Assembly: GCA_013361095.1 (NCBI GenBank)
Contig: JAATWA010000001.1
Location: 3,689,001 to 3,753,000 of the forward strand
Length of the DNA stretch: 64,000 nt
DNA from: Pseudanabaena biceps
Lineage (GTDB): Bacteria; Cyanobacteriota; Cyanobacteriia; Pseudanabaenales; Pseudanabaenaceae
Direction of reading: 5' to 3'
In this document: positions 8,345 to 16,520 of the stretch, in pieces
Position numbering within the stretch: position 1 is the first letter of the stretch
How the letters are laid out: every line of letters starts with the position of its first letter
Notes under the pieces: model-generated
Told to the model about the DNA's origin: nothing
What the model saw: only the letters and a program-made list of their open reading frames with translations
Database searches by the model: none
Program-made: the position numbers and the translations under genes

Positions 8345-9232
8345 CTACTTCCAAAGATTGCAAAGATCATCAATTTTCTTAGGCTTATTAAAGCCTTTTA
8401 CATGCTTTCTTACATCAGAAATTGAAGTAAAAGTATATAAGGATCGCTTCTGGATAATATCATTTGTAATAATGACTGCATTACTTTCTGCATATCCTAG
8501 CCTTAACATTTTCTGAAAAAGCTCATCAAAGGCGAGGTTGTTTAAGTCATTTAACACATAGTCAGATTCATTAACTTTTGCTTGCTTCTTTGTACTTTTT
8601 ACTTTAGTTGGCTGGGATGTTGCTGCTTTTGGGATGTCTACCAAACTTAGGTTATTCAGTTTATTTAAATATTCCTCCACTTTATTGTCTAATAGGCTGA
8701 CTAATGAATTAGTAAGACTGTCTAATTTTATTTCTAGTCTTTGCATATTCAAAGACTGATTAGATAGCTCATTCATTAGGGCTTTTTCAACAGAAGTAAA
8801 CTGTCTTTCAAGATCTTTAATGATTTTTAGATCTTGATTTAACTCTTGACTGTTAATTGCGGGAGTTAGGATGTCTGTGGAAGGAATTGGAGAATATATA
8901 TTATCTAATTCTCCTGATCTATGTAACAACTTAATCTGCTCAGTAATTGCTTCACTCATACGCTCATCGTCTGGCTCAATAATGTATACCGCTATCATTT
9001 CGCCTTTTCGGGGATCTATTTCTCTAGCTCTAACTGCGGCATGATATTCAAAATATCCAGAAACAATTTCATAGGATTGTAAGCTGGTTCTACGAACGAT
9101 CAAAGGACTGATAATTCCTTCAGCTCTCAGAATTTGTTCTGCTAAACGCTCTATTTGCTCACTCTCAAAGTCTAAGCGAGAACTAGTAGCAGTAATTTTT
9201 TTGACAGCCACCAAAGAAGTAGATAATTTCAT
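8345..9232 (-). CDS. ParB-like nuclease-domain protein
   Basis: 295 residues. The N-terminal ParB/sulfiredoxin-like domain (about 1-100) shows EQIERLAEQILRAEGII, PLIVRR and IVSGYFEYHAAVRA, where classical ParB has GERRxRA. A middle coiled coil is followed by a Lys-rich linker. The C-terminal domain (about 225-295, with LGYAESNAVIITND) looks like a helix-hairpin-helix or DNA-binding fold. Start ATG 9232 follows the upstream ParA-fusion stop by 2 bp, so the two are co-transcribed and probably coupled. No HIP1 site in this gene. The role may be DNA segregation or a defence/mobile-element function; the arginines of the CTPase box are not clearly conserved. Confidence 0.75.
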   Translation of the reverse strand: MKLSTSLVAVKKITATSSRLDFESEQIERLAEQILRAEGIISPLIVRRTSLQSYEIVSGYFEYHAAVRAREIDPRKGEMIAVYIIEPDDERMSEAITEQIKLLHRSGELDNIYSPIPSTDILTPAINSQELNQDLKIIKDLERQFTSVEKALMNELSNQSLNMQRLEIKLDSLTNSLVSLLDNKVEEYLNKLNNLSLVDIPKAATSQPTKVKSTKKQAKVNESDYVLNDLNNLAFDELFQKMLRLGYAESNAVIITNDIIQKRSLYTFTSISDVRKHVKGFNKPKKIDDLCNLWK

Positions 9233-9234
9233 TT

Positions 9235-10614
9235 TTACAAACCGATTTTTTCTAATACTTCAATTGCTAATAACTCAAACTCTTGAGCAGACATAGAATC
9301 GGCTTTAAACTCAAAAATAGACTTAGGATCAATAATTTCCAAATCTCCAATTGTTTGAGTCATTTCTGCACATTTAGCCAAATCATCTCGGTCATAGATG
9401 ATTGAATCCATCAAGGGCAAATCATACTTGCTTGAAATTTTCTTGATGCGATTCGGCAAAGTATATTGAACAAACTTGGCATTGGTAGAGATCTTATTAG
9501 GTAAAACCCCTAATATTTCAATCATATTTCTACTAATTTGTTTCCTAAATCCATTTACCTTTTTAATAAAATCTTTGACATTAATCAATCCTTGATTAGC
9601 GTAAGGCTTGAGGTCTGAAGGAATAATCAAAAAATCACAAGCGATCAAAGCAACTCTAGCGTAAAAGTTTAAAGATGGTGGTGTGTCAATGATGACTACA
9701 TCATATTTATGCTCAACATCCTTTAACTTTTGCGCCAAAATCATTCTACTGTAATCAAGCTGATTTAACTCATTTTCAGCATTCATGAGATTGATATGAG
9801 CAGGAACTACATCAATGGATGGATTGCAAAAGTTGGATTTTCTAGCAACTTCTTCGATAGAGAAAAAATCTTCTGACTGCAAAACATTGAGAATATTAGA
9901 ATTTTCAATGTCATCAAACTCTTCATCTTCAAACTTAACTAATCCAGTGGCAAAAGTTGTGTTGGCTTGGCTGTCGAGATCGATGACTAAAACTCGTTTA
10001 CCTTTTTTGCTGAGAGCAGCAGCGAGGTTGACGACAGTAGTGGTTTTACCAACACCGCCTTTGTTGTGATAAATCGCGATCGTTTTCATTTTGGGTGGGA
10101 TTGAAGTGGGAACTACATCTAAAATAGGAGCAGGAAGTGGCGCGATCGCATTATTATCTGGAATAGATTGACTTAGTTCTAAATTAGACAAGCGATCCTT
10201 ACCAATAATATCTTTAATTTTCTCTATTTTGTCGGAAATTTCTGAGCCTTGGCATTGAAAAACAATATTTATGCGATCGCCCATGAGCTTATAAATCCGA
10301 AAATCCTTACCATTACTTAAAACTCCATAGATAACCTGCAACTTGGTTAAGTAACGATTAAGGCGGCGCACATGAAAATCAAGATTTTGTTTAGGATGCT
10401 TTGCTTCCATGACCACACAAAATGTTGGCGTTGAGCTTTTAACACTAGGAAATACTTGAGAAGTTAGTGCCAAAAAATCTAAACGAATACTCCCTAATGC
10501 GACTTCCTGATGCCATTTACTCGCGTCATAACCAAGATTGGGAAGAAGATATTGGACAAATAATTTACTTTCGACTTCGCTTTCGTTACGACAAAGATTG
10601 GGATTGAATTTCAT
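9235..10614 (-). CDS. PD-(D/E)XK nuclease-like (HsdR_N) domain fused to ParA ATPase
   Basis: 459 residues from ATG 10614 (MKFNPNLCRN); an in-frame ATG at 10632 adds six residues. Residues 1-150 resemble the N-terminal domain of type I restriction HsdR proteins, with RLDFLAL and VVMEAKHP giving the D...ExK catalytic triad (Asp46, Glu70, Lys72). After a Pro-rich linker comes a full ParA/MinD ATPase: YHNKGGVGKTT (deviant Walker A, about 183-193), LVIDLDSQAN and VVIIDTPPSL. An internal Met (176) at the start of the ParA part shows how the domains were joined. Upstream of the ParB-like gene in one operon. It is a ParAB pair with an added predicted nuclease. Confidence 0.85.
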   Translation of the reverse strand: MKFNPNLCRNESEVESKLFVQYLLPNLGYDASKWHQEVALGSIRLDFLALTSQVFPSVKSSTPTFCVVMEAKHPKQNLDFHVRRLNRYLTKLQVIYGVLSNGKDFRIYKLMGDRINIVFQCQGSEISDKIEKIKDIIGKDRLSNLELSQSIPDNNAIAPLPAPILDVVPTSIPPKMKTIAIYHNKGGVGKTTTVVNLAAALSKKGKRVLVIDLDSQANTTFATGLVKFEDEEFDDIENSNILNVLQSEDFFSIEEVARKSNFCNPSIDVVPAHINLMNAENELNQLDYSRMILAQKLKDVEHKYDVVIIDTPPSLNFYARVALIACDFLIIPSDLKPYANQGLINVKDFIKKVNGFRKQISRNMIEILGVLPNKISTNAKFVQYTLPNRIKKISSKYDLPLMDSIIYDRDDLAKCAEMTQTIGDLEIIDPKSIFEFKADSMSAQEFELLAIEVLEKIGL

Positions 10615-10652
10615 TATTAACGCATAAAACATTCACTATATATTACATTGCC

Positions 10653-12008
10653 ATGAAGAAATTTTCTCGCAGAAAAATTTTAACTACGTTTGGAGTAGCC
10701 GCTAGCTCCGTACTGCTCAATAACTGTGCTAGTAAACCTGAGTCAAGTAAGCCCTTGCTAATCAATAGCTATAGTTCATTAGCGCCGCCGCCAGAAATTC
10801 CATCAGTTCGTCTAGGCTTTATTCCATCTGTTGAAATTGCGCCGCTTTTAGTTGCTCAAAATCGACAGCTATTTGCTAAATATGGTATGACCGATGTGCA
10901 GCTAGTTCCTTTTAGATCTTGGCAAGATATTTGCGATCGCACAAAAATTGGAACCTCCCTTGGCACAAGTTCCGACGGTATTGATGGGGGACATTTGTAT
11001 AGTCCTCTGCCAGAACTTCTCAACGAGGGTTTAATCACTCCTGATCGCGTTAAGACAGCCATGTATGTCTTGATGCGATTGCATACGCATGGTGGTCATA
11101 TTGTTACCTCTAACCGTCTTAAGCCCTTTGGAATTAGATTAGGAAGGGCAGCCTTTGCGCCGTTACAGGATGTGGCAAGATTATTTGCTAGTCCGATCTA
11201 TGGGGCGATCGCTGAGGTAGGTAGCAATTATGACCTGTGGTTGCGCTATTGGCTCGCCGCTATGCAGATTATTCCTAACCGCAACATCGATATTTTGGCG
11301 ATCGCCTCAGACGAAATAGCCACGGCAATCAAACAAAATCGTGCCGATTTGCTATGCCTCGCTCGTTGGAATACCTTGCAATTAAGCAACGCAAAATTAG
11401 TGAATCCCGCGATCGCAATTCAAGAGATTTGGCAAAACTATCCAGGAGAGCTTTTGGCAATGCGTGCCGACTGGGTAGATCGATATCCCAATGCAACGCA
11501 GGCGATCATTAAAGCAATTATAGAAGCGCAGATCTGGTGCGATCGCCCTGATAATGCGCGGGAGTTAAATACTTTGTTGGCGCTTAGTTTGACAGAAAGT
11601 GCTAGTTTGATCGATCAGCCTGCCGCTATGTTTGCTCAAATGTTTAAAAATAGTCCTGCTCAATCCCTGATCCCAATTGCCAAGCAGCGCAATCAATCTC
11701 AACCTAATAATTTTCCTCTTAAATATTGGTCAAATGACGGGATTTCTGTTTCTTATCCTTACAAAAGTCATGATCTATGGTTTTTGACCGAATATCAACG
11801 CTGGGGGATGTTAGCTGATAACTTTGAATCTAAAGAAACTATAGATGCAGTAAATCGTGAGGATTTATGGAAAAGTGCCGCCAAAGCGATCGGTGTGCCT
11901 GACACCAATATTCCCATCGCAACTTCACGGGGAATTGAATCTTTTTTTGATGGCAACATCTTTGATCCTAATAATCCGCAAAAATATTTGTCTAGCATGA
12001 GGACATAA
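10653..12008 (+). CDS. NrtA/CmpA-like ABC transporter substrate-binding protein (orphan)
   Basis: 451 residues. The N-terminus combines a twin-arginine motif (SRRKIL) with a lipobox-like LLNNC, so it should be exported folded and lipid-anchored. The body resembles the nitrate/bicarbonate-binding NrtA/CmpA family: VRLGFIPSVEIAPLLVAQ at the start, then GTSSDGIDGGHLYSPLPE and MRLHTHGGHI. In NrtBCD or CmpBCD loci the permease and ATPase genes follow directly, but here none do, so the partner is elsewhere or it works as a sensor. Ligand (nitrate, bicarbonate or another anion) is not decided. It starts only 38 bp from the divergent ParA-fusion gene, so its promoter must overlap that gene's 5' end. 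Confidence 0.8.
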   Translation: MKKFSRRKILTTFGVAASSVLLNNCASKPESSKPLLINSYSSLAPPPEIPSVRLGFIPSVEIAPLLVAQNRQLFAKYGMTDVQLVPFRSWQDICDRTKIGTSLGTSSDGIDGGHLYSPLPELLNEGLITPDRVKTAMYVLMRLHTHGGHIVTSNRLKPFGIRLGRAAFAPLQDVARLFASPIYGAIAEVGSNYDLWLRYWLAAMQIIPNRNIDILAIASDEIATAIKQNRADLLCLARWNTLQLSNAKLVNPAIAIQEIWQNYPGELLAMRADWVDRYPNATQAIIKAIIEAQIWCDRPDNARELNTLLALSLTESASLIDQPAAMFAQMFKNSPAQSLIPIAKQRNQSQPNNFPLKYWSNDGISVSYPYKSHDLWFLTEYQRWGMLADNFESKETIDAVNREDLWKSAAKAIGVPDTNIPIATSRGIESFFDGNIFDPNNPQKYLSSMRT

Positions 12009-12107
12009 AGCGCGTTGCGCTCCAACCAGAACCAAGAAACCTTGTAAAAGTGTTGCTTCGCAGCACTTTTACAAGGTTTCTTGTGGTTCGTTTAAGCAGA
12101 AATTGCC
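12009..12107. repeat. Family-C palindromic repeat
   Basis: Frame AGCGCGTTGCGCTCCAACC...GAACCAAGAA, then a hairpin (arms 12033-12052 and 12064-12083, exact), then TTCTTGTGGTTCGTTT and AAATTGCC. The same frame with different hairpin arms is seen at 38076, 38974 (inverted) and 52705, and without the hairpin at 33005. It begins directly after the NrtA-like stop codon and may terminate it. Confidence 0.85.
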
Positions 12108-12109
12108 AT

Positions 12110-12164
12110 AAAAACTAAGCATTACATGGCGGCGCGGAGCGCCGCCATGTAATGCTTGGTTTTT
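12110..12164. repeat. Palindrome (26-bp arms, one mismatch)
   Basis: Arms 12110-12135 and 12139-12164 around GGA with core GGCGGCGC. Only one G/T-type mismatch. Together with the family-C copy next to it, this accounts for most of the 12009-12287 gap; no gene seen there. Confidence 0.85.
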
Positions 12165-12287
12165 ATGAAAACGCGATGCGTTGTACTTTAATCGCGTATC
12201 GCAGAATACCGCAACGAGTAACTATTTAACTCACAATTAACTTATAAAGGTCATGTAAAAGCAAGATTTAAGATTGTAGGTAATGAA

Positions 12288-12731
12288 ATGAAGTTTGAGA
12301 CCCCCATACAACAAGCTTGTTACGAAAAAATACAAACTTGGTTACATGACTTATACGAAGAAGTATATTCTCCTCCTCACGATATACCTGTGTTTGTTTT
12401 ACCCCTCGGCTCCGCAACCGCCACAGTCGAAGTATTACCTTGGGGAACGACTGAAGCAATTATTTCTACTTGGTCATATGTCGTCACTGGGGCGGGAATT
12501 ACTCAGGACTTAATGAAGTTTTTGTTAAAGAAAAACTCAGAAATGCAGTTTGGGGTTTTTAGTATTGATGATGATGGTGATATTCGGTTTCATACAACTC
12601 TAGTCGGCTCTACCTGCGATCGCGATGAATTGCAGACTTCAGTTTCTTCTGTGTTACAAACAGCCGATAAGTATGACGATGCGATCGTGGCATCATGGGG
12701 CGGAGAGAGAGCTTTAGACCGAGGGCTTTAA
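12288..12731 (+). CDS. YbjN/CesT-like putative chaperone domain protein
   Basis: 147 residues, ATG 12288. Pattern YEKIQTWLHDLYEEV, then DIPVFVLPLGSATATVEVLPWG and later VFSIDDDGDIRFHTTLVG resembles the YbjN / type III secretion chaperone-like superfamily, which is widespread in cyanobacteria and has no settled enzymatic activity. Soluble, acidic. The final codons and the TAA stop lie inside the left arm of the hairpin at 12727-12767. It stands upstream of the FAD oxidoreductase, probably as a separate unit because of that hairpin. Confidence 0.6.
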   Translation: MKFETPIQQACYEKIQTWLHDLYEEVYSPPHDIPVFVLPLGSATATVEVLPWGTTEAIISTWSYVVTGAGITQDLMKFLLKKNSEMQFGVFSIDDDGDIRFHTTLVGSTCDRDELQTSVSSVLQTADKYDDAIVASWGGERALDRGL

Positions 12732-12767
12732 AAAAATAGCCGCGCAATGCGCGGCTATTTTTTTAAA
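12727..12767 (+). terminator. Perfect hairpin overlapping stop codon
   Basis: Arms 12727-12745 and 12749-12767 (19 bp, exact; core AGCCGCGC) around AAT, with the right arm itself containing TTTTTTT. The TAA of the preceding gene is inside the left arm. Strong intrinsic terminator geometry. Confidence 0.85.
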
Positions 12768-12824
12768 AGCCCCAAGCGCTGTAAAATCATAATTGCTCTG
12801 AATTGCATTGATGTTGCATTGATT

Positions 12825-14426
12825 ATGTTACGGCTAACCGAAATTAAGCTTCCCCTCGATCATCCTGAAGATGCGATTAAGTCCGCCATACTCAAAAAGC
12901 TAAATATTAAACCCGAAGAATTAGTTAGCTATTCCATTTTTAAGCGCAGCTATGATGCGCGCAAAAAGACAGACATTTATTTGGTTTACATAGTTGATAT
13001 TGAGACAACCCTCGAAAAGCAACTTAGCGATCACTTTGCGAAAGATCCGCATATAAAGCCCACTCCCGATATGAGCTATCGGATGGTCGCTGAAGCTCCT
13101 ACAAACCTGAAATTTCGCCCAGTTGTAATCGGGATGGGGCCTTCAGGAATGTTTGCGGGTTTGATGTTAGCGCAAATGGGCTTTTGTCCAATTATCTTAG
13201 AACGCGGTAAAGCAGTTCGCGATCGCACAGCCGATACGTTTAACTTCTGGAAAAAGAAAGCCGATTTTAATCCCGAATCTAATGCTCAGTTTGGCGAAGG
13301 TGGCGCGGGTACTTTTTCTGATGGCAAACTATATAGCCAAGTCAAAGATCCCCAGCACTATGGTCGTAAAGTGATCACTGAGTTTGTGAATGCAGGTGCA
13401 TCCCCAGAAATTCTTTACATCAACAAACCTCATATTGGCACATTTAAATTAGTTGGCATTGTGCAAAATATTCGCGCCAAAATCGAATCTCTCGGTGGTG
13501 AAATTAGATTTCAAAGTCGAGTTGAAGATATTGATATTTGCGAAGGAGAAGTAAAAGGGCTAACTCTTGCCAGTGGTGAATATATCGCCACAAATCATAT
13601 CGTTTTGGCAGTCGGACATAGCGCCCGTGACACCTTCCAAATGCTCTACGATCGCGGTGTATATATTGAAGCTAAACCTTTCTCCATCGGTTTTCGGATT
13701 GAGCATCCGCAGTCATTAATCGATCACGCTCGATTTGGTGATTACGCAGGGAATAAAACTTTAGGGGCTGCGGATTACAAACTAGTCCATCATTGTCAAA
13801 ATGGACGTTCTGTTTATAGCTTCTGTATGTGTCCGGGGGGATTGGTGGTTGCTGCAACCTCTGAAGTTGGCAGAGTTGTCACCAATGGCATGAGCCAATA
13901 TTCTCGCAATGAGCGCAATGCCAATAGCGGCATCGTGGTTGGCATTACGCCCGAAGATTATGCGGGACATCCCCTCGCGGGTATTGAGTTTCAGCGACGT
14001 TTAGAATCTCGCGCCTTTGAGCTTGGTGGCAATACCTATGCCGCCCCTGCCCAACTAGTCGGTGATTTTTTAGCCGATCGCCCTTCTAGTAATCTTGGCA
14101 CGGTCAAGCCTTCCTATGCTCCTGATGTGCATTTGTGCGATTTGAGTGAGAGTTTGCCTGACTATGCGATCGCGGCGATCCGTGAAGCCATTCCTGCTTT
14201 TAATAAGCAAATTAAAGGTTTTGCGATGGATGAGGCAATGCTCACAGGTGTAGAAACGAGAACTTCCTCTCCCATTAGAATTAAGCGTAATCAAAACTAT
14301 GAAAGTTTAAATACTAAAGGTTTATTTCCTACGGGCGAAGGGGCTGGCTATGCAGGGGGGATTCTTTCCGCAGGAATTGACGGCATTAAAGTTGCTGAAG
14401 CCGTGGCTTTAAGTATTGTGAATTAA
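12825..14426 (+). CDS. FAD-dependent oxidoreductase (COG2509-type)
   Basis: 533 residues from ATG 12825 (MLRLTEIKLPLDH); a longer frame upstream starts inside the hairpin and is rejected. An N-terminal ferredoxin-like domain (about 1-95, SAILKKLNI, ISYSIFKRSYDAR-like) precedes an FAD-binding fold with VVIGMGPSGMFAGL near residue 105. FGEGGAGTFSDGKLYS follows, then a C-terminal GEGAGYAGGI motif closing the FAD site. This matches the large, uncharacterised NAD(P)/FAD-dependent dehydrogenase family COG2509. Length is usual. The substrate is unknown. Isolated between hairpins on both sides. Confidence 0.85.
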   Translation: MLRLTEIKLPLDHPEDAIKSAILKKLNIKPEELVSYSIFKRSYDARKKTDIYLVYIVDIETTLEKQLSDHFAKDPHIKPTPDMSYRMVAEAPTNLKFRPVVIGMGPSGMFAGLMLAQMGFCPIILERGKAVRDRTADTFNFWKKKADFNPESNAQFGEGGAGTFSDGKLYSQVKDPQHYGRKVITEFVNAGASPEILYINKPHIGTFKLVGIVQNIRAKIESLGGEIRFQSRVEDIDICEGEVKGLTLASGEYIATNHIVLAVGHSARDTFQMLYDRGVYIEAKPFSIGFRIEHPQSLIDHARFGDYAGNKTLGAADYKLVHHCQNGRSVYSFCMCPGGLVVAATSEVGRVVTNGMSQYSRNERNANSGIVVGITPEDYAGHPLAGIEFQRRLESRAFELGGNTYAAPAQLVGDFLADRPSSNLGTVKPSYAPDVHLCDLSESLPDYAIAAIREAIPAFNKQIKGFAMDEAMLTGVETRTSSPIRIKRNQNYESLNTKGLFPTGEGAGYAGGILSAGIDGIKVAEAVALSIVN

Positions 14427-14434
14427 GTAGCTAG

Positions 14435-14481
14435 CCCAGATTGCCGTGCCGTCCGCGTAGCGGGCGGCACGGCAATCTGGG
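14435..14481. repeat. Palindrome after FAD oxidoreductase
   Basis: Arms 14435-14456 and 14460-14481, 21 of 22 pairs plus one G-T. Preceded by AAGTAGCTAG, the family-A left end. Located 9 bp after the stop codon, followed by TTTT: likely terminator. Confidence 0.85.
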
Positions 14482-14490
14482 TTTTAAGTT

Positions 14491-14527
14491 TTAGTAAATG
14501 GTGGCACGTTGTGCCACCATTTACTAA
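14491..14527. repeat. Perfect palindrome (17-bp arms)
   Basis: Arms 14491-14507 and 14511-14527 around GTT, exact. It is 10 bp from the previous palindrome and 37 bp before the aspartase start codon, so it could also shape the 5' leader of that mRNA. Confidence 0.85.
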
Positions 14528-14564
14528 TCTAACTCTAGTGACAGTCCCAACTCTCTAAAAAAAT

Positions 14565-15953
14565 ATGACCAGAACCGAACGCGACTCCATGGGCGAGATG
14601 TCCCTACCCGATGATGTTTATTACGGGATTCAGACTGTTAGGGCGATCGATAACTTTAAGATCAGTGGACTTAAGCCCCTTCCCACCTTTGTTGATGCGG
14701 GATTATTGATCAAAAAAGCCACGGCTTTAGTTAATGCCGAGCTTGGTTGTATTCCTGTGGCGATGGGTATGGCGATCGCGGCGGCGGCGGATGAAATATT
14801 AGACGGCAGTTTGCGCGATCAATTTGTGGTTGATGTTTATCAGGCAGGCGCTGGTACATCACACCACATGAATATTAATGAAGTGTTAGCCAATCGCGCA
14901 CTGGAAATTTTGGGTGATGTCAAAGGCAACTATGCCAATGTGAACCCTAATGATCATGTGAACTATGGTCAATCAACTAATGATGTGATCCCGACGGCGA
15001 TTAGAATTGGTGCTTTATTGGCGTTAGATAATGTTCTTTTTCCTGCATTGGCGCAACTTGATGAACAGTTACGGATTAAAGCGATCGCCTTTGCGAATAT
15101 CGTCAAATCAGGACGTACTCATTTGCAGGATGCTGTGCCTGTGCGCCTTGGCGACGAGTTTCAAGCCTATGCTCAAATCATTAGTGATCACATCAAGCGA
15201 ATTAGTATTGCTGCGGAAGATTTGAAAACCCTTGGACTCGGTGGCAGTGCTTCGGGAACTGGTTTAAATACTCATCCCCAATATTGCGATCGCGTTGCGG
15301 AGAAATTGAGCGAAATTACTGGCTTTGACCTCAAACCCGCTCCTAACTTGATGGCAGCGATGCAGAGCATGGCTCCCTTTGTAAATGTGTCAGGCTCAAT
15401 CCGTAACCTTGCTCAAGATACTTGCAAAATCGCCAATGACTTACGCTTGATGGATTCAGGCCCTAAAACTGGACTGCGCGAAATCATGCTGCCACCCGTG
15501 CAACCAGGTTCTTCAATCATGCCAGGGAAATATAATCCTGTGATTGCCGAAATGACGAATATGGTTTGCTATCAAGTGATTGGCTATGACAATGCGATCG
15601 CCTTTGCAGCACAGGCTGGACAATTGGAATTGAACGTGATGATGCCTTTAATTGCCTATGATTTAATTCAGAGTATCGAGATTTTGGGCAGAGCGATCGA
15701 TACTTTGGCAATCAAATGTATTAAGGGGATCGTAGCGGTGGAAGATCGCTGTCTTGCCTATGCAGAAGGAAGTCTATCACTGGTAACGGCGCTTAATACT
15801 CATATCGGCTATCTCAATGCTGCGGATGTTGCCAAAGAATCCCTTGCGACTGGAAAATCCTTGCGTCAAGTAGTTTTAGATAAAGGGCTAATGACCGAAG
15901 AGAAGTTATCCGAAGTTCTCAATTTAGATCAAATGAGCCGTCCCAACGGTTAA
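14565..15953 (+). CDS. aspA: Aspartate ammonia-lyase (aspartase)
   Basis: 462 residues, close to the usual 460-480. Aspartase/fumarase superfamily signatures are complete: TSHHMNINEVLANRA, the substrate loop SGRTHLQDAVP and GSSIMPGKYNPV, the catalytic mobile loop. MTNMVCYQVIGYD after the loop and the QLELNVMMP stretch fit aspartase better than fumarase (which usually has GKVNPTQ). It deaminates aspartate to fumarate plus ammonium in the cytoplasm. Start ATG 14565 has only an A-rich leader. Followed at 34 bp by the MAPEG gene, possibly co-transcribed. Confidence 0.88.
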   Translation: MTRTERDSMGEMSLPDDVYYGIQTVRAIDNFKISGLKPLPTFVDAGLLIKKATALVNAELGCIPVAMGMAIAAAADEILDGSLRDQFVVDVYQAGAGTSHHMNINEVLANRALEILGDVKGNYANVNPNDHVNYGQSTNDVIPTAIRIGALLALDNVLFPALAQLDEQLRIKAIAFANIVKSGRTHLQDAVPVRLGDEFQAYAQIISDHIKRISIAAEDLKTLGLGGSASGTGLNTHPQYCDRVAEKLSEITGFDLKPAPNLMAAMQSMAPFVNVSGSIRNLAQDTCKIANDLRLMDSGPKTGLREIMLPPVQPGSSIMPGKYNPVIAEMTNMVCYQVIGYDNAIAFAAQAGQLELNVMMPLIAYDLIQSIEILGRAIDTLAIKCIKGIVAVEDRCLAYAEGSLSLVTALNTHIGYLNAADVAKESLATGKSLRQVVLDKGLMTEEKLSEVLNLDQMSRPNG

Positions 15954-15987
15954 CGGTAAATTAAATAGAAATTTTGAGGTATGGACA

Positions 15988-16362
15988 ATGATTACTTCTG
16001 TCTACGCAGCCCTATTATCTCTTTTGATTGTATTCCTATCGCTAAATGTAATTAGGTTACGCCGTTCTGAGCGAGTTATTCTCGGTGATGGTAGCAATTC
16101 TAAATTACAAGTTGCAATCCGCGCTCAAGGTAATGCAACAGAATATATTCCCATTTCCCTGATTTTGCTGTTGTTATTAGAATTAAGCCAAGGAGCTTCT
16201 CTACTTCTACATATTGGCGGAATTGCGCTACTGAGTGGAAGATTAATTCATGCAGGCGGACTATTGACAGGAAATATAAAGTTTAGGGTAGTAGGAATGA
16301 TGTTGACTCTTTTTAATATCATCTATTTGGTGATCGCCAATCTTGCATACCAGTTTAGGTAA
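15988..16362 (+). CDS. MAPEG-family membrane protein
   Basis: 124 residues with four hydrophobic segments (about 4-22, 53-72, 77-92, 98-120). The MAPEG hallmark follows the first segment: RLRRSERVILGDG, then LQVAIRAQGNATEYIP. This is the bacterial YecN-like branch of the membrane-associated eicosanoid/glutathione metabolism family, thought to bind glutathione. The ATG at 15988 is preceded by GAGG nine bases upstream. Short spacing to aspA suggests the same transcript, although no metabolic link is obvious. Confidence 0.85.
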   Translation: MITSVYAALLSLLIVFLSLNVIRLRRSERVILGDGSNSKLQVAIRAQGNATEYIPISLILLLLLELSQGASLLLHIGGIALLSGRLIHAGGLLTGNIKFRVVGMMLTLFNIIYLVIANLAYQFR

Positions 16363-16374
16363 TTACCAAGAAGC

Positions 16375-16401
16375 GAGTGGCGGCGCTTCGCGCCGCCACT
16401 C
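16375..16401. repeat. Palindrome with GGCGGCG core
   Basis: Arms 16375-16385 and 16391-16401 around CTTCG, exact, 12 bp after the MAPEG stop. Likely terminator. Confidence 0.8.
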
Positions 16402-16413
16402 CTAACAAGAATG

Positions 16414-16468
16414 AAAACCTTTGTATCTTTAGCGCACGCGCAGCGTGCGCTAAAGATACAAAGGTTTT
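16414..16468. repeat. Perfect palindrome (24-bp arms)
   Basis: Arms 16414-16437 and 16445-16468 (AAAACCTTTGTATC... outward) exact, with inner GCGCAGC. Lies 52 bp upstream of glmU. Confidence 0.88.
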
Positions 16469-16520
16469 AACACAATATATTGGTATAAATTAGAATAAAT
16501 TCGTAAGGAGAACAAAAAAT

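Noticed and set aside
12747..12824. Longer N-terminus of the FAD oxidoreductase
   Set aside because: It starts inside a terminator hairpin and adds residues unlike the family; ATG 12825 fits the usual start.
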